Shown: positions 15,215-24,189, counted from the stretch's first letter. The stretch: 50,620 bases of DNA from Myxococcales bacterium (GCA_021807105.1 JAKAPL010000025.1:1-50620), one strand, 5' to 3'. The notes: generated by a model not told the origin, from the letters alone. Made by a program: numbers and translations.

Positions 15215-17608
15215 ATGAAAACCACCAGCGCGAAGAAGCCAGCAGGGGAAGCCGCCGCCCGCAAGGCCCCCCGGGGAGCTCTCGTCGTCGTCGAGTCGCC
15301 GTCGAAGGCGAAGACGATCAAGAAGTACCTGGGACGCGCCTTCACCGTGAAGGCCTCGGTCGGTCACGTCAAGGACCTGCCGAAGAGCAAGCTCGGCGTC
15401 GACCCCGACCACGGCTTCGCGCCGCAGTACGTGGTGCTGGAGAAGAAGAAGAAGGTCCTCTCGGAGATCAAGAAGGCGGCGCGGGCGGCGGAGCGCACCT
15501 TCCTCGCCACCGACCCCGACCGCGAGGGGGAGGCGATCGCCTGGCACATCGCCGAGGAGATCGGCGAGGGCGTCACGGTCGCGCGGGTCCTCTTCAACGA
15601 GATCACGAAGAAGGCGATCCTCGCGGCCATCGAAGCACCGCGGCCGCTCGACCGCGACAAGTTCGACAGCCAGCAGGCGCGGCGCGTCCTCGACCGGCTC
15701 GTCGGCTACCAGATCTCGCCGATCCTCTGGGCGAAGGTGCGCCGCGGCCTGTCGGCGGGGCGGGTGCAGTCGGTGGCCGTACGGCTCGTGCTGGAGCGCG
15801 AGCGCGAGATCCGGGCGTTCGTGCCGGCGGAGTACTGGACGATCGAGGCCGATCTCGCGGCGAAGCTCCCGCCGCCGTTCACGGCGCGGCTCACCCGGGT
15901 GGACGGCGCGAAGGCGGAGATCACGGACGGCGCGCGCGCCGGGGAGATCGAGCGGCGCCTCTCGGCCGCGGCCTGGTCGGTCGCGGGCGTCGACCGGCGC
16001 GAGCGGAGGCGCCATCCGCCCGCCCCGTTCATCACCTCGCGCCTCCAGCAGGAGGCGGCCAACCGCCTCCACTTCACGGCGAAGAAGACGATGACCCTCG
16101 CCCAGCGGCTCTACGAGGGCGTGGAGCTGGGGGAGGAAGGCTCGGTCGGCCTCATCACGTACATGCGGACCGACTCGGTGCGCCTGTCGGCCGACGCGGT
16201 CGCCGCGGCCCGAACGCTCATCGGCCGGCAGTACGGGGCCGAGTACGTGCCCGAGGCGCCGAACGTCTTCCGCAGCAAGAAATCGGCGCAGGACGCCCAC
16301 GAGGCCATCCGGCCGACCTCGGTCGAGTGGACACCCGAGCGGGTGGGGCCGCTGCTCGAGCCCGACCTCGCCCACCTGTACGAGCTGATCTGGCGCCGCT
16401 TCGTCGCCTGCCAGATGGCCTCCGCCGTCTACGACCAGACCGCCGTGAACATCGACGCCCGCGCGCCGGACGGCGCCAGCGCGCTCTTCCGCGCGACCGG
16501 GACGATCCTCAAGTTCGCGGGCTACCTGGCCGTCTACGGCCAGCAGGCCGATGAGGTGGAGGAGAAGCCGGAGGGCGCCGGGGCCGAGGAGGAGGCCGGG
16601 GCGGAGTCGGCCGCCGAGCTGCCGCCGCTCGCGCCCGGAGACCCGCTCATCCTGGACAAGCTCCGGCCCGAGCAGCACTTCACGGAGCCCCCTCCCCGCT
16701 TCACCGAGGCGTCGCTCGTGCGCGAGCTGGAAGAGAAGGGCATCGGGCGCCCCTCCACCTACGCCGCGATCCTCTCGACCATCCAGGAGAAGGACTACGT
16801 GGCCAAGCTCGACGGCCGGTTCCGCCCGACCGAGCTGGGGACGCTCGTCACCGACCTGCTCGTGCAGGCGTTCCCGCGCGTCATCGACGTCGGGTTCACC
16901 GCGGGCCTGGAAGAGCGGCTGGACGAGATCGCCGAGGGGCGCGTGCCCTGGGTGCAGGTGCTCGAGGACTTCTACTCTCCCTTCAAGGAGGAGGTCGCCC
17001 GGGCCTCGGCGCAGATGCGCGACGTGAAGCGCGAAGAGGTCAAGACCGACCTCACCTGCGAGAAATGCGGATCACCGATGGTCATCAAGTGGGGCAAGCG
17101 GGGGCGGTTCCTCGCCTGCTCCGCCTACCCCCAGTGCAAGAACACGAAGGACTTCCGCGAGGCGGAGGGGCAGATCATCCCGGTGCAGGAGAACGAGACG
17201 ACCAGCGAGACCTGCCCGAAGTGCGGGGCGCCGATGGTCGTCAAGCGCGGCCGCTTCGGCCGCTTCCTCGCGTGCAGCCGCTATCCCGAGTGCAAGACGA
17301 GCAAACCCTTCGCGATCGGCGTCCCCTGCCCCGAGTGCAAGAGCGGCCAGCTCACCGAGCGGCGGAGCCGGCGGGGGAAGATCTTCTTCGGCTGCAGCCG
17401 CTACCCCGACTGCAAGTTCGCGGTCTGGGATCGCCCGGTCGCCGAGACCTGCCCCGAGTGCGGCAGCCCGTACCTGCTCGAGAAGCACAGCCGCGGCGGC
17501 GAGACGGCCCTCGTCTGCCCCAACGCGGGGCGCGGGGGAACCTGCCACCACCGCCGGACCCTCGGGGAGCAGCCGGCGGCGGCCAACGAAGGCGTGGTCC
17601 CAGGGTAG
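15215..17608 (+). CDS. topA: DNA topoisomerase I
   Basis: Type IA topoisomerase that relaxes negative supercoils. The 797-residue protein begins with a basic tail, then the Toprim domain (LVVVESPSKAKTIKKYLG, ATDPDREGEAIAWH). The catalytic Tyr is in GLITYMRTDSVR (about residue 316). Four C-terminal zinc ribbons follow (CEKCGSPM, CPKCGAPM, CPECKSGQ, CPECGSPY, each with a second cysteine pair). A GAGGAG ribosome-binding site precedes the ATG, which is 7 nt after dprA, so the two genes form an operon. Confidence 0.97.
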   Translation: MKTTSAKKPAGEAAARKAPRGALVVVESPSKAKTIKKYLGRAFTVKASVGHVKDLPKSKLGVDPDHGFAPQYVVLEKKKKVLSEIKKAARAAERTFLATDPDREGEAIAWHIAEEIGEGVTVARVLFNEITKKAILAAIEAPRPLDRDKFDSQQARRVLDRLVGYQISPILWAKVRRGLSAGRVQSVAVRLVLEREREIRAFVPAEYWTIEADLAAKLPPPFTARLTRVDGAKAEITDGARAGEIERRLSAAAWSVAGVDRRERRRHPPAPFITSRLQQEAANRLHFTAKKTMTLAQRLYEGVELGEEGSVGLITYMRTDSVRLSADAVAAARTLIGRQYGAEYVPEAPNVFRSKKSAQDAHEAIRPTSVEWTPERVGPLLEPDLAHLYELIWRRFVACQMASAVYDQTAVNIDARAPDGASALFRATGTILKFAGYLAVYGQQADEVEEKPEGAGAEEEAGAESAAELPPLAPGDPLILDKLRPEQHFTEPPPRFTEASLVRELEEKGIGRPSTYAAILSTIQEKDYVAKLDGRFRPTELGTLVTDLLVQAFPRVIDVGFTAGLEERLDEIAEGRVPWVQVLEDFYSPFKEEVARASAQMRDVKREEVKTDLTCEKCGSPMVIKWGKRGRFLACSAYPQCKNTKDFREAEGQIIPVQENETTSETCPKCGAPMVVKRGRFGRFLACSRYPECKTSKPFAIGVPCPECKSGQLTERRSRRGKIFFGCSRYPDCKFAVWDRPVAETCPECGSPYLLEKHSRGGETALVCPNAGRGGTCHHRRTLGEQPAAANEGVVPG

Positions 17609-17617
17609 CCCGCGGGC

Positions 17618-17956
17618 TCAGTGGAGGACTTGCGCTTCCGGGCGTGCCTCGCGGGAGGTTTCGAAGGAGCGGAAGCGGACGCCGATTCCGCGGAGCTGTT
17701 CGATCCGGCCCTTCGCGCCGCCGTACTCCAGCGCGCACTGGTAGCGGACCTCGCCGCGGGCGACGATCTCCGCCGACCCCTCCGCCGTCGTGAACGTCAC
17801 CACGACCGGCGAGCCGAGGGGGAAGAGTCCCGCGGTCTCGATGAACATGCCGCCGCTCGAGATGTTACGGGCCACGCCGCGGGCGATGCCGTTCTCGCCG
17901 GCGAGGTAGACTGGGAAGACCTTGTCGAAGCGGTTGCTGCGCCTGCGGTCCGGCAT
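17618..17956 (-). CDS. PilZ-domain protein
   Basis: A single-domain PilZ protein of 112 residues, probably a cyclic-di-GMP receptor. Both binding motifs are present: RRRSNRF near the N-terminus and NISSGGMF (the [D/N]xSxxG pattern). The ATG at 17956 is preferred because GGAGG lies 5 nt upstream and it starts right before the RxxxR motif. The gene is convergent with topA, 9 bp away, and follows the propeller lipoprotein gene on the same strand. Confidence 0.88.
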   Translation of the reverse strand: MPDRRRSNRFDKVFPVYLAGENGIARGVARNISSGGMFIETAGLFPLGSPVVVTFTTAEGSAEIVARGEVRYQCALEYGGAKGRIEQLRGIGVRFRSFETSREARPEAQVLH

Positions 17957-18040
17957 CGGTGCCTCCGGGGAGATTCTCTCACGCCTGCGAAGAGCCTGCA
18001 CCCGGAGTCGGGGGTAGTCAAAAAAACCACCCGCGAGGCG

Positions 18041-19171
18041 TCATGGCTCCTTCGAGAGCACTTCGCCCGCGACCGGATCGGTCCAGTAGAGCACGCCACC
18101 CTGGAAGACGAAGTCGAAGACGGCGCTCTCCGAGACGAGGTTGACGTACGGGCCGCCGGCGACCGGGACCTCGGAGATGAGCTGCTGCGACGCCCAGACC
18201 ACGTCCTCCGAGTCCGCGTCGACGCGGTCGGAGTTGGGCGGCGCCTGGGAGAGCGGCGTCGTCTGGCGGGTCTGCAGGTCGAGCAGGTAGACCCAGCCGC
18301 CCTTGGGCCAGCAGAGGTCCTGCGTCGTCAGGGCGAGCCGCCGCCCGCTGCCGTCGGACGCGAGCCCCACCACGCGGCCGACCTCGGCGGTCTCCGAGGC
18401 GTAGACGCTCTGGGGGCTGCCGCCGTCCACCGGCACGCTCGCGATCCGCGCGCCGCCGGCCCACTGTCCGGTCGAGCAGTTCGGGGGTGGCCCCAGCTCG
18501 GTGAAGTAGACGGAGGAGCCGATCACCGCGAGATCGTGCGGCGTCTGAAGTCCCGAGGCGAGGGTCGTGGGATCGCCGCCGGGAGCGGGGATCGACATCA
18601 CCCTACCCGTGCCATTCTCCGAACCCTGGTCGATCCAGAAGACCGTCCCCGCCGAGACGACCACCCTCCCAGGCTGGTCTTGCCCCGGGGCGAGCACCGA
18701 GACGCCGCCGTCGAGGGCCACCGCGAGCAGCCGGCCGCCGGCGGCGTCGGTCGCGAAGAGCGTGGTCCCGTCGGTCGCGAGCCAGCGCGGGTCGCCGAGG
18801 CCGGAGGCGAGCACGCGCGCCTCGCCGCCCGCGGGGATGGCGACGATCTCGCCCGTCGCGGAGTCGGCCGCGTAGACGGTGCCGCCCGACACGACGATGC
18901 CCGCGGGCGAGCCCAGGCCCGCGGCGAGGACGGTGGGCTCGGACGCCTCGGGCGCGACGCCCGAGTCCGGGCCGGCGTCGTAGGGCACGCCCCACGCCCC
19001 ATCATAGGCCCCGGCGTCGGCGAGAACCGATCCCGCGTCGGAGGGCGGGACGGAGCCGCCGTCCGCGGAGGGCGCGGTCGGCCCGCCGCAGGCGAGGAGC
19101 CCGGCGCAGAGGAGCGCGAGGGGCGCCACGTGTGCCAGGCCGCCCGCATCCTTGGCTCGCGCGTCCGCCAT
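18041..19171 (-). CDS. Secreted lipoprotein, NHL-like beta-propeller
   Basis: The 376-residue protein has a signal peptide ending in the lipobox GLLACGG, an Asp/Ala/Gly-rich linker, then repeats such as SPAGIVVSGGTVYAADSATG, DPRWLATDGTTLFATDAAGG and TPHDLAVIGSSVYFTELG, typical of NHL/six-bladed propellers. It is probably a binding protein on the outer membrane. Third in an operon after the esterase and FGE-type genes, with its start 5 nt past the FGE stop. A start at 19192 is also possible. A run of seven T on the minus strand (18026-18020) follows the stop and may mark a terminator. Confidence 0.78.
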   Translation of the reverse strand: MADARAKDAGGLAHVAPLALLCAGLLACGGPTAPSADGGSVPPSDAGSVLADAGAYDGAWGVPYDAGPDSGVAPEASEPTVLAAGLGSPAGIVVSGGTVYAADSATGEIVAIPAGGEARVLASGLGDPRWLATDGTTLFATDAAGGRLLAVALDGGVSVLAPGQDQPGRVVVSAGTVFWIDQGSENGTGRVMSIPAPGGDPTTLASGLQTPHDLAVIGSSVYFTELGPPPNCSTGQWAGGARIASVPVDGGSPQSVYASETAEVGRVVGLASDGSGRRLALTTQDLCWPKGGWVYLLDLQTRQTTPLSQAPPNSDRVDADSEDVVWASQQLISEVPVAGGPYVNLVSESAVFDFVFQGGVLYWTDPVAGEVLSKEP

Positions 19172-19176
19172 CGGGC

Positions 19177-20097
19177 TCAAGGATACGCGCATCGGAATCC
19201 CACCCCGGGGGAGCGCAGATCCGGATCGGCCGGCCAGCGCGCGGTCGTGCGCAGCGAGATCCCCAGGTCGCGGTAGCCGCCGCCCCGGACGACCTTCGGC
19301 GCGCCGCCGTACCGACCGCCGTCCTCGTCGACGGGATTCACCTGCGGCGCGGCCGGGTAGCCATCGTAGCTGTCGAGGACCCACTCGGCGACGTTGCCGG
19401 CCATGTCGTGCAGCCCCTCGGGCGTGTCGCCCAGCGGGTGCGTGCCGACCGGGCGCGGCGCGTCCGCGCAGTCCACGTCGCCGGTGAAGAAGACCGCCTG
19501 CTCGCAGGACGGCCCGCCGCCGTCCGGCGGCCACGGATAGACACGGCTCTCGGCGCCCTTGGCGGCGAACTCCCACTGCGCCTCGGTGGGGAGGTCGCCG
19601 CCCATCCAGAGGCAGAAGGCGCGAGCGTCGTACCAGGTGACGTAGCTCGCGGGGAGCGTGCCGCCGTCGGGGACCGGAGCATAGTCCGCGGTCGTGGGGC
19701 CGACCACGACGGGCATCAGCGACGACCAGTGACCGAGTCCGCCGGACCAGGAGAGGAAGGTCGCGTACGCCTGGGCGGTGACCTCGGTCCGATCGATCGA
19801 GAAGGCGTCGAGCGTGACCTCATGAGGCGGCAGCTCATTCACCCACCAATTGGAGCCGTTCGGATCCTGCACGCCGCCGTCGAATCCCTCCCAATAGGTG
19901 GTCGCGCCGAAGCGGACGACGCTCCCCGGATCGAGCGGCGGATGAGCGGGCGGCTTCGCGGGTGGGGTCGGACAGCTCGCGCCGGCCGGCAGGACCGATC
20001 CGGCGTCCACCGCCGGGGAGGAGGAGGGGGCGGCCTTGCCCGCGCACGCGGCGAGGAGGAGCGCGAGGAGGGCGCGAGACGTGGGGAGGGGCTTCAC
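19177..20097 (-). CDS. FGE/SUMF1-type lipoprotein
   Basis: The 306-residue lipoprotein (lipobox LLLAACAG) has a formylglycine-generating-enzyme-type fold: SIDRTEVTAQAYATFL, LPTEAQWEFAAKG, GLHDMAGNVAEWVLDSYDGY and VVRGGGYRD near the end with GFRCAYP. Many such proteins are not sulfatase activators but binding or effector modules, and no sulfatase lies nearby. It overlaps the preceding esterase gene by 4 nt, so the two are translationally coupled. Confidence 0.85.
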   Translation of the reverse strand: MKPLPTSRALLALLLAACAGKAAPSSSPAVDAGSVLPAGASCPTPPAKPPAHPPLDPGSVVRFGATTYWEGFDGGVQDPNGSNWWVNELPPHEVTLDAFSIDRTEVTAQAYATFLSWSGGLGHWSSLMPVVVGPTTADYAPVPDGGTLPASYVTWYDARAFCLWMGGDLPTEAQWEFAAKGAESRVYPWPPDGGGPSCEQAVFFTGDVDCADAPRPVGTHPLGDTPEGLHDMAGNVAEWVLDSYDGYPAAPQVNPVDEDGGRYGGAPKVVRGGGYRDLGISLRTTARWPADPDLRSPGVGFRCAYP

Positions 20098-21191
20098 GGG
20101 CTCCCTCCGGGGAGCGGCAGCGGATGGGCGGAGAGGAAGTCCCAGATCGGCTGGTTGAGCCAGCTCTGCCAGCGGTGCGTGACGCCGGGAAGGTCGTAGA
20201 AGAGGAAATCCTGCCCCTCCACGTAGCCGGCCTTCACCAGCGTGTCCACGATGTCCTTGCCCGAGCAGAACGGCACGTCCTGGTCGGCCTCGCCGTGGAC
20301 GATCACGCCGGGGATCCTCCGGCCGGTGGCCGCCGCCATGACGCGGTCGAAGCCGTTGACGTCGGCGAAGCCCGATTCGCAGTCGTAGCCGGCGATCAGG
20401 CCCGGCAGCTCGTAGGCGAGGATGATCGCCTCCCCGGCCCCGCGCGAGTGGCCGGAGACGAAGATGCGGCTCCGGTCGACATTATAGAGCCCCTCGAGCT
20501 GCGCGGTGAGCTTGCGGACGAAGTCCACGTCCGGGTCGGCGCCCCAGTCGCCGACGGGTTCCCACTCGGCGTAGTTCGGGTCGAGCGAGCAGGCCGGGCA
20601 GCAGGAGGTCTGCGTCGCCCCGGCCCCGTAGACATACCAGGCCCAGACCCATCCGCCCGCCTGCGGACCGAAGTCGCGCCAGTCGGCTTCCAGCAGCACG
20701 GCGATGAAGCCGTTCTGGTCCGCGGTGCGCTCGATCTCCGTGTAGGAGGCGAGCGTATACATCGACAGCCGAAAGCCGCCCATCACGTAGAGGATCGGCG
20801 CGGGCACCGCGGGATCGTAGCGCTGCGGCACATAGACGCGGAAGAACCGCTGGATCTCCGTGTTGGGTCTCGGGCCGGCGGCGGTGAGGCTCCCGTCCCA
20901 CGTCCCGCGGACGCCCCCGGTTCCGTTCGAGCCGTTCGCGGCCGGAACGGCCGGCGGACCGGCGGGCGGAGGCGGCGCGCCGCGGAAGCTGCACGCGACG
21001 GGGGCGAGGTCGGGATCCTTCGCGCAGACGGCTGCGCAGTCCACCGCGTCCGTGCCGAGCGGACAGACGCGCGGCTCGTCGCAGACGCCGTCGTCCTCGT
21101 AGGGACAGACTGGACAGTCGGCGCGCGCGACGCCCGAGACGGCGGCGAAGAGCGCCACGGCCCGTGCCGCGAGAAGCCGCCGAACGCGCAC
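20094..21191 (-). CDS. Secreted esterase/PHB-depolymerase-like hydrolase
   Basis: This 365-residue alpha/beta hydrolase has a signal peptide, a short Cys-rich N-terminus, then an LpqC/poly(3-hydroxybutyrate) depolymerase-like core: ILYVMGGF, the nucleophile motif SGHSRGA, an acid in HGEADQDVPF and the His in PGVTHRWQSW. It is likely exported and may cleave a polymer ester or feruloyl ester; the substrate is unknown. It is the first gene of a three-gene operon. The GTG start at 21191 is supported by a promoter whose -10 ends 8 nt upstream. Confidence 0.8.
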   Translation of the reverse strand: MRVRRLLAARAVALFAAVSGVARADCPVCPYEDDGVCDEPRVCPLGTDAVDCAAVCAKDPDLAPVACSFRGAPPPPAGPPAVPAANGSNGTGGVRGTWDGSLTAAGPRPNTEIQRFFRVYVPQRYDPAVPAPILYVMGGFRLSMYTLASYTEIERTADQNGFIAVLLEADWRDFGPQAGGWVWAWYVYGAGATQTSCCPACSLDPNYAEWEPVGDWGADPDVDFVRKLTAQLEGLYNVDRSRIFVSGHSRGAGEAIILAYELPGLIAGYDCESGFADVNGFDRVMAAATGRRIPGVIVHGEADQDVPFCSGKDIVDTLVKAGYVEGQDFLFYDLPGVTHRWQSWLNQPIWDFLSAHPLPLPGGSP

Positions 21192-21199
21192 GGCCGTGA

Positions 21200-21227
21200 A
21201 CTATGGCAGGGCGCGCGCGCCTGTCAA
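21200..21227 (-). promoter_or_regulatory. Promoter of the esterase-FGE-propeller operon, leaderless type
   Basis: On the minus strand a consensus TTGACA (21227-21222) is 16 bp from CATAGT (21205-21200), then 8 nt to the GTG start. The -35 overlaps the stop codon of the upstream DUF465 gene. The hexamer pair and spacing match the BFD-DAO promoter. Confidence 0.7.
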
Positions 21228-21424
21228 GCGGGCGCGGAACGGCAGAGCGCCGCCAGCCGGTCCTTCTTCGCGAGCTTGAGCTTCTTCAGCCGCGTCGCCT
21301 CGGCCTCCTCCGCGACCGAGAGGTGCGAGCGCCGCGTCAGTGCCGACAGCCTTCCCTCCAGCTCTTCGTGCTCCCGCCGCAAGTCGGCGATGAGCGCCGC
21401 GATGTCCATCTTCGATTCGATCAT
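21224..21424 (-). CDS. DUF465 / YdcH-family small coiled-coil protein
   Basis: The 66-residue helical protein has the family pattern DIAALIADLRREHEELEGRLSAL then RLKKLKLAKKDRLAAL. Members of this widespread family are of unknown function. GGAGG lies 6 nt upstream of the ATG at 21424. Its last codon overlaps the -35 of the next operon. Confidence 0.85.
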   Translation of the reverse strand: MIESKMDIAALIADLRREHEELEGRLSALTRRSHLSVAEEAEATRLKKLKLAKKDRLAALCRSAPA

Positions 21425-21651
21425 GCCACGCCTCCGTAAGAGGACGCCGCCCAGCGTAACGCCGGTGATGCCGGTGTCAACGGGGCCCTGCGGAGGAGCC
21501 GGGCACCATCGGTCCGAACGTCGCGGCGCCCGCGGCAGCGTAAGGTCGCGCCGCGCTCGCGCTGGCGCGGGCAGCCGGTCGCTCCCGAACCGGCGCCTTC
21601 CATGAGCCGTTGCGCCGACCTGCCGGAAGCGGCGGGCCATCCGTCTTTCCG
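21425..21651. other. Intergenic region without recognised feature
   Basis: Divergent spacer between the DUF465 gene and the Cys-rich lipoprotein gene. No repeat or RNA structure is recognised before the promoter region at 21652. Confidence 0.35.
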
Positions 21652-21682
21652 CTTGCTCTTTTCGTTTGAGCAAGGTACTTCT
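21652..21682 (+). promoter_or_regulatory. Candidate promoter with overlapping operator-like dyad
   Basis: CTTGCTC (21652-21658) and GAGCAAG (21668-21674) form a perfect 7-bp inverted repeat with a 9-nt spacer. A weak TTGCTC-17-TACTTC promoter spans the same bases, so the dyad would cover the -35 and the spacer. It could be a repressor site or an RNA hairpin. Confidence 0.35.
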
Positions 21683-21721
21683 CGCGTCGTTTCGCGTGGT
21701 CCCAACCAAAACGAGGTCCCC

Positions 21722-23110
21722 ATGAAGGCGAAGAAGCTCCTCCCATTCCTCCTCCCCGCGCTGGCGCTCGCCGCTTCCGGCTGCGGCGGCGGTGATTTCT
21801 GCTCGCAAATCCAGAGCTTCTCGACCAAGGCGCAGGGATGCGCGAGTGGCAACACGTCGGTTACGGTGACCGTTCCTCCGAATTGCGAGGCAAACTTCGC
21901 GAAGTGCTCCGCGGCCGACCAGGCGAAGCTCAACAGCTACGCCTCCTGCGTGGGCAAGCTCTCCGCCTGTACCCCGTCGACCGCCGCGGACTTCGCGGGA
22001 GGCACGGTAGCGTGCGCGGCGCAAGACATGACGAGCGTCAGCGCCACCTGCTTGACCGACCTCGGCATGGGCGCCAGCTCCTCGGGAGGCACGTCGGGCA
22101 CCTCCAGCGGCGGCACGAACGGCAGCAGCACGTCCGGGACCGGCAGCGTGTCGAGCAGCAGTTCCAGCAGCGGTTCCACGAGTGGCAGCACCAGCGGCGG
22201 CTCCACGAGCAGCACCAGCAGCGGCGGGACGAGCGGCGTTTCGAGCAGCGGGGTCTCCAGCAGCGGCAACTCGAGCAGCGGCGCGGTGGACGCCGGCTGC
22301 ACGCCGCAGCCGCAGCCGGCGGGCAGCGCCTGTTTTTATGGGCAGCCGGCAGCGACCGATGCTGGAACGCCGGCGGCCGGCGACGCGGGCGTGCAGGGCC
22401 TCGGCACCACTTGCAACCCGACGGCCGCCACCGACTCGTGCGCCCAGTACGGTCTCGTCTGCAACCAGAACTCCAGCACCTGCCAGATGCCGAGCGAGTT
22501 CGAGCCGTGCAGCACGACGACCGGCTGCGCGACGGCGCAACTGAAGTGCATGAGCGGCGTCTTCAAGTCGGACGCTTGCCTGTATCCCTGCACCACCACG
22601 GCCGATTGCCCTGATCCGGTCACCTCCTGCATCAGCGCGGGGCAGGCCGGTCACGTCTGCATCTACTCCTTGTGCGGACCGAACGCTGCCGCGTTCGGCG
22701 GCAGCGCGAACGGCACCACGTATTACGCGCCGTGCACCAACGCGACGCCCAACGACGGGACCTGCATCCCGGCTCAGACCGGAGGGAATCCGCCGGACAT
22801 CGGCGTCTGTCAGCTCAACGGGACCGCCGCCGCAGGCCAGGCGTGCAGCACGCAGCGTTCGGACGCCGGCACGAACCCGCCCCTGTGCGCCAACGGCGGC
22901 TTCTGCTTCGCGCCGTCGGGCAACACCGGGACGTGCTTCTCGCTCTGCAACGCCAGCACGAACCCGGCGACGGCGGGCGCGGCCTGCGGACCGGCCTGCC
23001 CCGTGGGCGATGGCTGCCTGTCCGCGGGACCCGGATCGTTCTGGGGTCTCTGCCTCAAGAGCTGCACGAGCGCGAGCGATTGCTCCGGCGGCCTCTCCTG
23101 CGTCCAGTGA
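21722..23110 (+). CDS. Cys-rich secreted lipoprotein with Ser/Gly linker
   Basis: The 462-residue protein has a lipoprotein signal (ALAASGCGGG) and an N-terminal Cys-containing domain. A roughly 70-residue low-complexity Ser/Gly/Thr linker follows (about 115-185). The C-terminal half has many evenly spaced cysteines, as in myxobacterial surface proteins of unknown role. The ATG at 21722 is preceded by GAGG. An upstream in-frame ATG at 21602 would precede the signal peptide by 40 residues and is rejected. Confidence 0.78.
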   Translation: MKAKKLLPFLLPALALAASGCGGGDFCSQIQSFSTKAQGCASGNTSVTVTVPPNCEANFAKCSAADQAKLNSYASCVGKLSACTPSTAADFAGGTVACAAQDMTSVSATCLTDLGMGASSSGGTSGTSSGGTNGSSTSGTGSVSSSSSSSGSTSGSTSGGSTSSTSSGGTSGVSSSGVSSSGNSSSGAVDAGCTPQPQPAGSACFYGQPAATDAGTPAAGDAGVQGLGTTCNPTAATDSCAQYGLVCNQNSSTCQMPSEFEPCSTTTGCATAQLKCMSGVFKSDACLYPCTTTADCPDPVTSCISAGQAGHVCIYSLCGPNAAAFGGSANGTTYYAPCTNATPNDGTCIPAQTGGNPPDIGVCQLNGTAAAGQACSTQRSDAGTNPPLCANGGFCFAPSGNTGTCFSLCNASTNPATAGAACGPACPVGDGCLSAGPGSFWGLCLKSCTSASDCSGGLSCVQ

Positions 23111-23119
23111 TTCTCGCGC

Positions 23120-23151
23120 GAGGGGCCGGAGGCTCGCTCCTCCGGCCCCTC
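23120..23151 (+). terminator. GC-rich hairpin after the Cys-rich lipoprotein gene
   Basis: GAGGGGCCGGAGG (23120-23132) pairs perfectly with CCTCCGGCCCCTC (23139-23151) across a 6-nt loop. There is no T-run, but it lies 10 bp after the stop and just before the tRNA promoter. Confidence 0.65.
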
Positions 23152-23156
23152 GCCGC

Positions 23157-23185
23157 TTGCCCGACCGCCGTCTTCGCGGTAGCTT
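23157..23185 (+). promoter_or_regulatory. tRNA-Asp promoter
   Basis: TTGCCC (23157-23162) and TAGCTT (23180-23185) are 17 bp apart. The predicted start is about 6 nt before the mature tRNA 5' end. Confidence 0.55.
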
Positions 23186-23197
23186 CACCCGTTCCAT

Positions 23198-23271
<74 letters not shown>

Positions 23272-23298
23272 CCTGTTTCCCCCCTCTGAACCGTTCCC

Positions 23299-24024
23299 AT
23301 GGCGCTCTCCGATTTCTTCTCAGCCGAAGGCAAGCTGCGCCGGCTCGGGAAGAAGGTCACCGAGAAGTACGGCCCCCCAGAGAACCGGCAGAAGGTTATC
23401 GAGCAACTCGCGCAGATGGACACGCCCGAGGCGCTCTCGACCCTGCTCCTGCGCTTCACCATCAACTCCGATCCGTCGATCACGGACGCAGAGGAGAAGC
23501 AGCACGTCTTCGACCTCGTCCTCGACGCGGGAGAGAAGGCCGTCGGTCCGCTCAGGGACTTCGTCCGCCGGCAGGAGTCGATCTCCTGGGCTCTGCGGCT
23601 GCTTGCCGAGTTGCTGCCCGCGGAAGAGGTGACCGCCATCGTGATCTCCGAGCTGACGCGCCTCGGCCCCGAGTACACGCGCGACCCCGAGAAGAAGGTC
23701 CAGCTCATCAACTGGCTCGCCGAACACCGCGGCGAGCCTCCCGACGCCCGGGTCGGTCCGCTGCTGCCACAGTTCCTCGACGACATGAGCGACGACGTCA
23801 AGCTCGCGGCCCTGCGCGCGATCGTCGCTGAAAGGCTCGAGACCGCGCGCGAGCACCTCCTGACCGCGTTCGTCCATCCCGACCAGAGCGCGCGCGTCCG
23901 ACAGGCGCTCGCCGCCGCCCTCGCCGACAGCGGCTTCGGCGTGCAGGGCTACCGGGAAAAGGTCGAGGCCTTGCTGCTGGAGCCATACTACGTCGACAAG
24001 ACGGGGGTCGTGAAGCGGCGGTGA
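23299..24024 (+). CDS. HEAT/ARM-like repeat protein
   Basis: The 241-residue, mostly helical soluble protein has repeats such as EALSTLLLRFTINSDPSITD, KAVGPLRDFVRRQESISWAL, DDVKLAALRAIVAERLETAR and ARVRQALAAALADSGFG. These resemble HEAT or Armadillo repeats, so a protein-binding scaffold is likely. The partner is unknown. It starts 28 nt after the tRNA and may be read through from the tRNA promoter. Confidence 0.75.
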   Translation: MALSDFFSAEGKLRRLGKKVTEKYGPPENRQKVIEQLAQMDTPEALSTLLLRFTINSDPSITDAEEKQHVFDLVLDAGEKAVGPLRDFVRRQESISWALRLLAELLPAEEVTAIVISELTRLGPEYTRDPEKKVQLINWLAEHRGEPPDARVGPLLPQFLDDMSDDVKLAALRAIVAERLETAREHLLTAFVHPDQSARVRQALAAALADSGFGVQGYREKVEALLLEPYYVDKTGVVKRR

Positions 24025-24057
24025 CCGGCGCGACGCATCCTTTTTTGCGCTCCCCCT

Positions 24058-24078
24058 GACATGGATGTCGCTGTTTTT
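24058..24078 (+). terminator. Candidate weak terminator
   Basis: GACA-TGGA-TGTC followed by GCTGTTTTTG lies about 35 nt after the HEAT-like gene. The stem is only 4 bp. Confidence 0.3.
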
Positions 24079-24116
24079 GTCTCCCCGAACAGGTAGCTGG
24101 CAGCCGGCTCAAGAGC

Positions 24117-24144
24117 TTGCACGTTCGCACCGACTTTGCATAAC
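24117..24144 (+). promoter_or_regulatory. Candidate promoter of the duplicated-repeat secreted protein
   Basis: TTGCAC (24117-24122) and CATAAC (24139-24144) are 16 bp apart, the spacing seen at the two CATAGT promoters. A 45-nt leader follows with GAGGAGG 5 nt before the ATG. Confidence 0.45.
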
Positions 24145-24189
24145 TTGCTTCGTCCCCATTCCCGGGGACATTGATCTAGAGGAGGCGTC

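Noticed and set aside
14150..16678. 842-codon minus-strand frame opposite dprA-topA
   Set aside because: Antisense to two certain genes; low-complexity Arg/Pro-rich tail.
21224..23197. Long minus-strand frame crossing the Cys-rich lipoprotein gene
   Set aside because: Only its last 66 codons (the DUF465 gene) are credible; the rest mirrors the Ser/Gly linker of the opposite gene.
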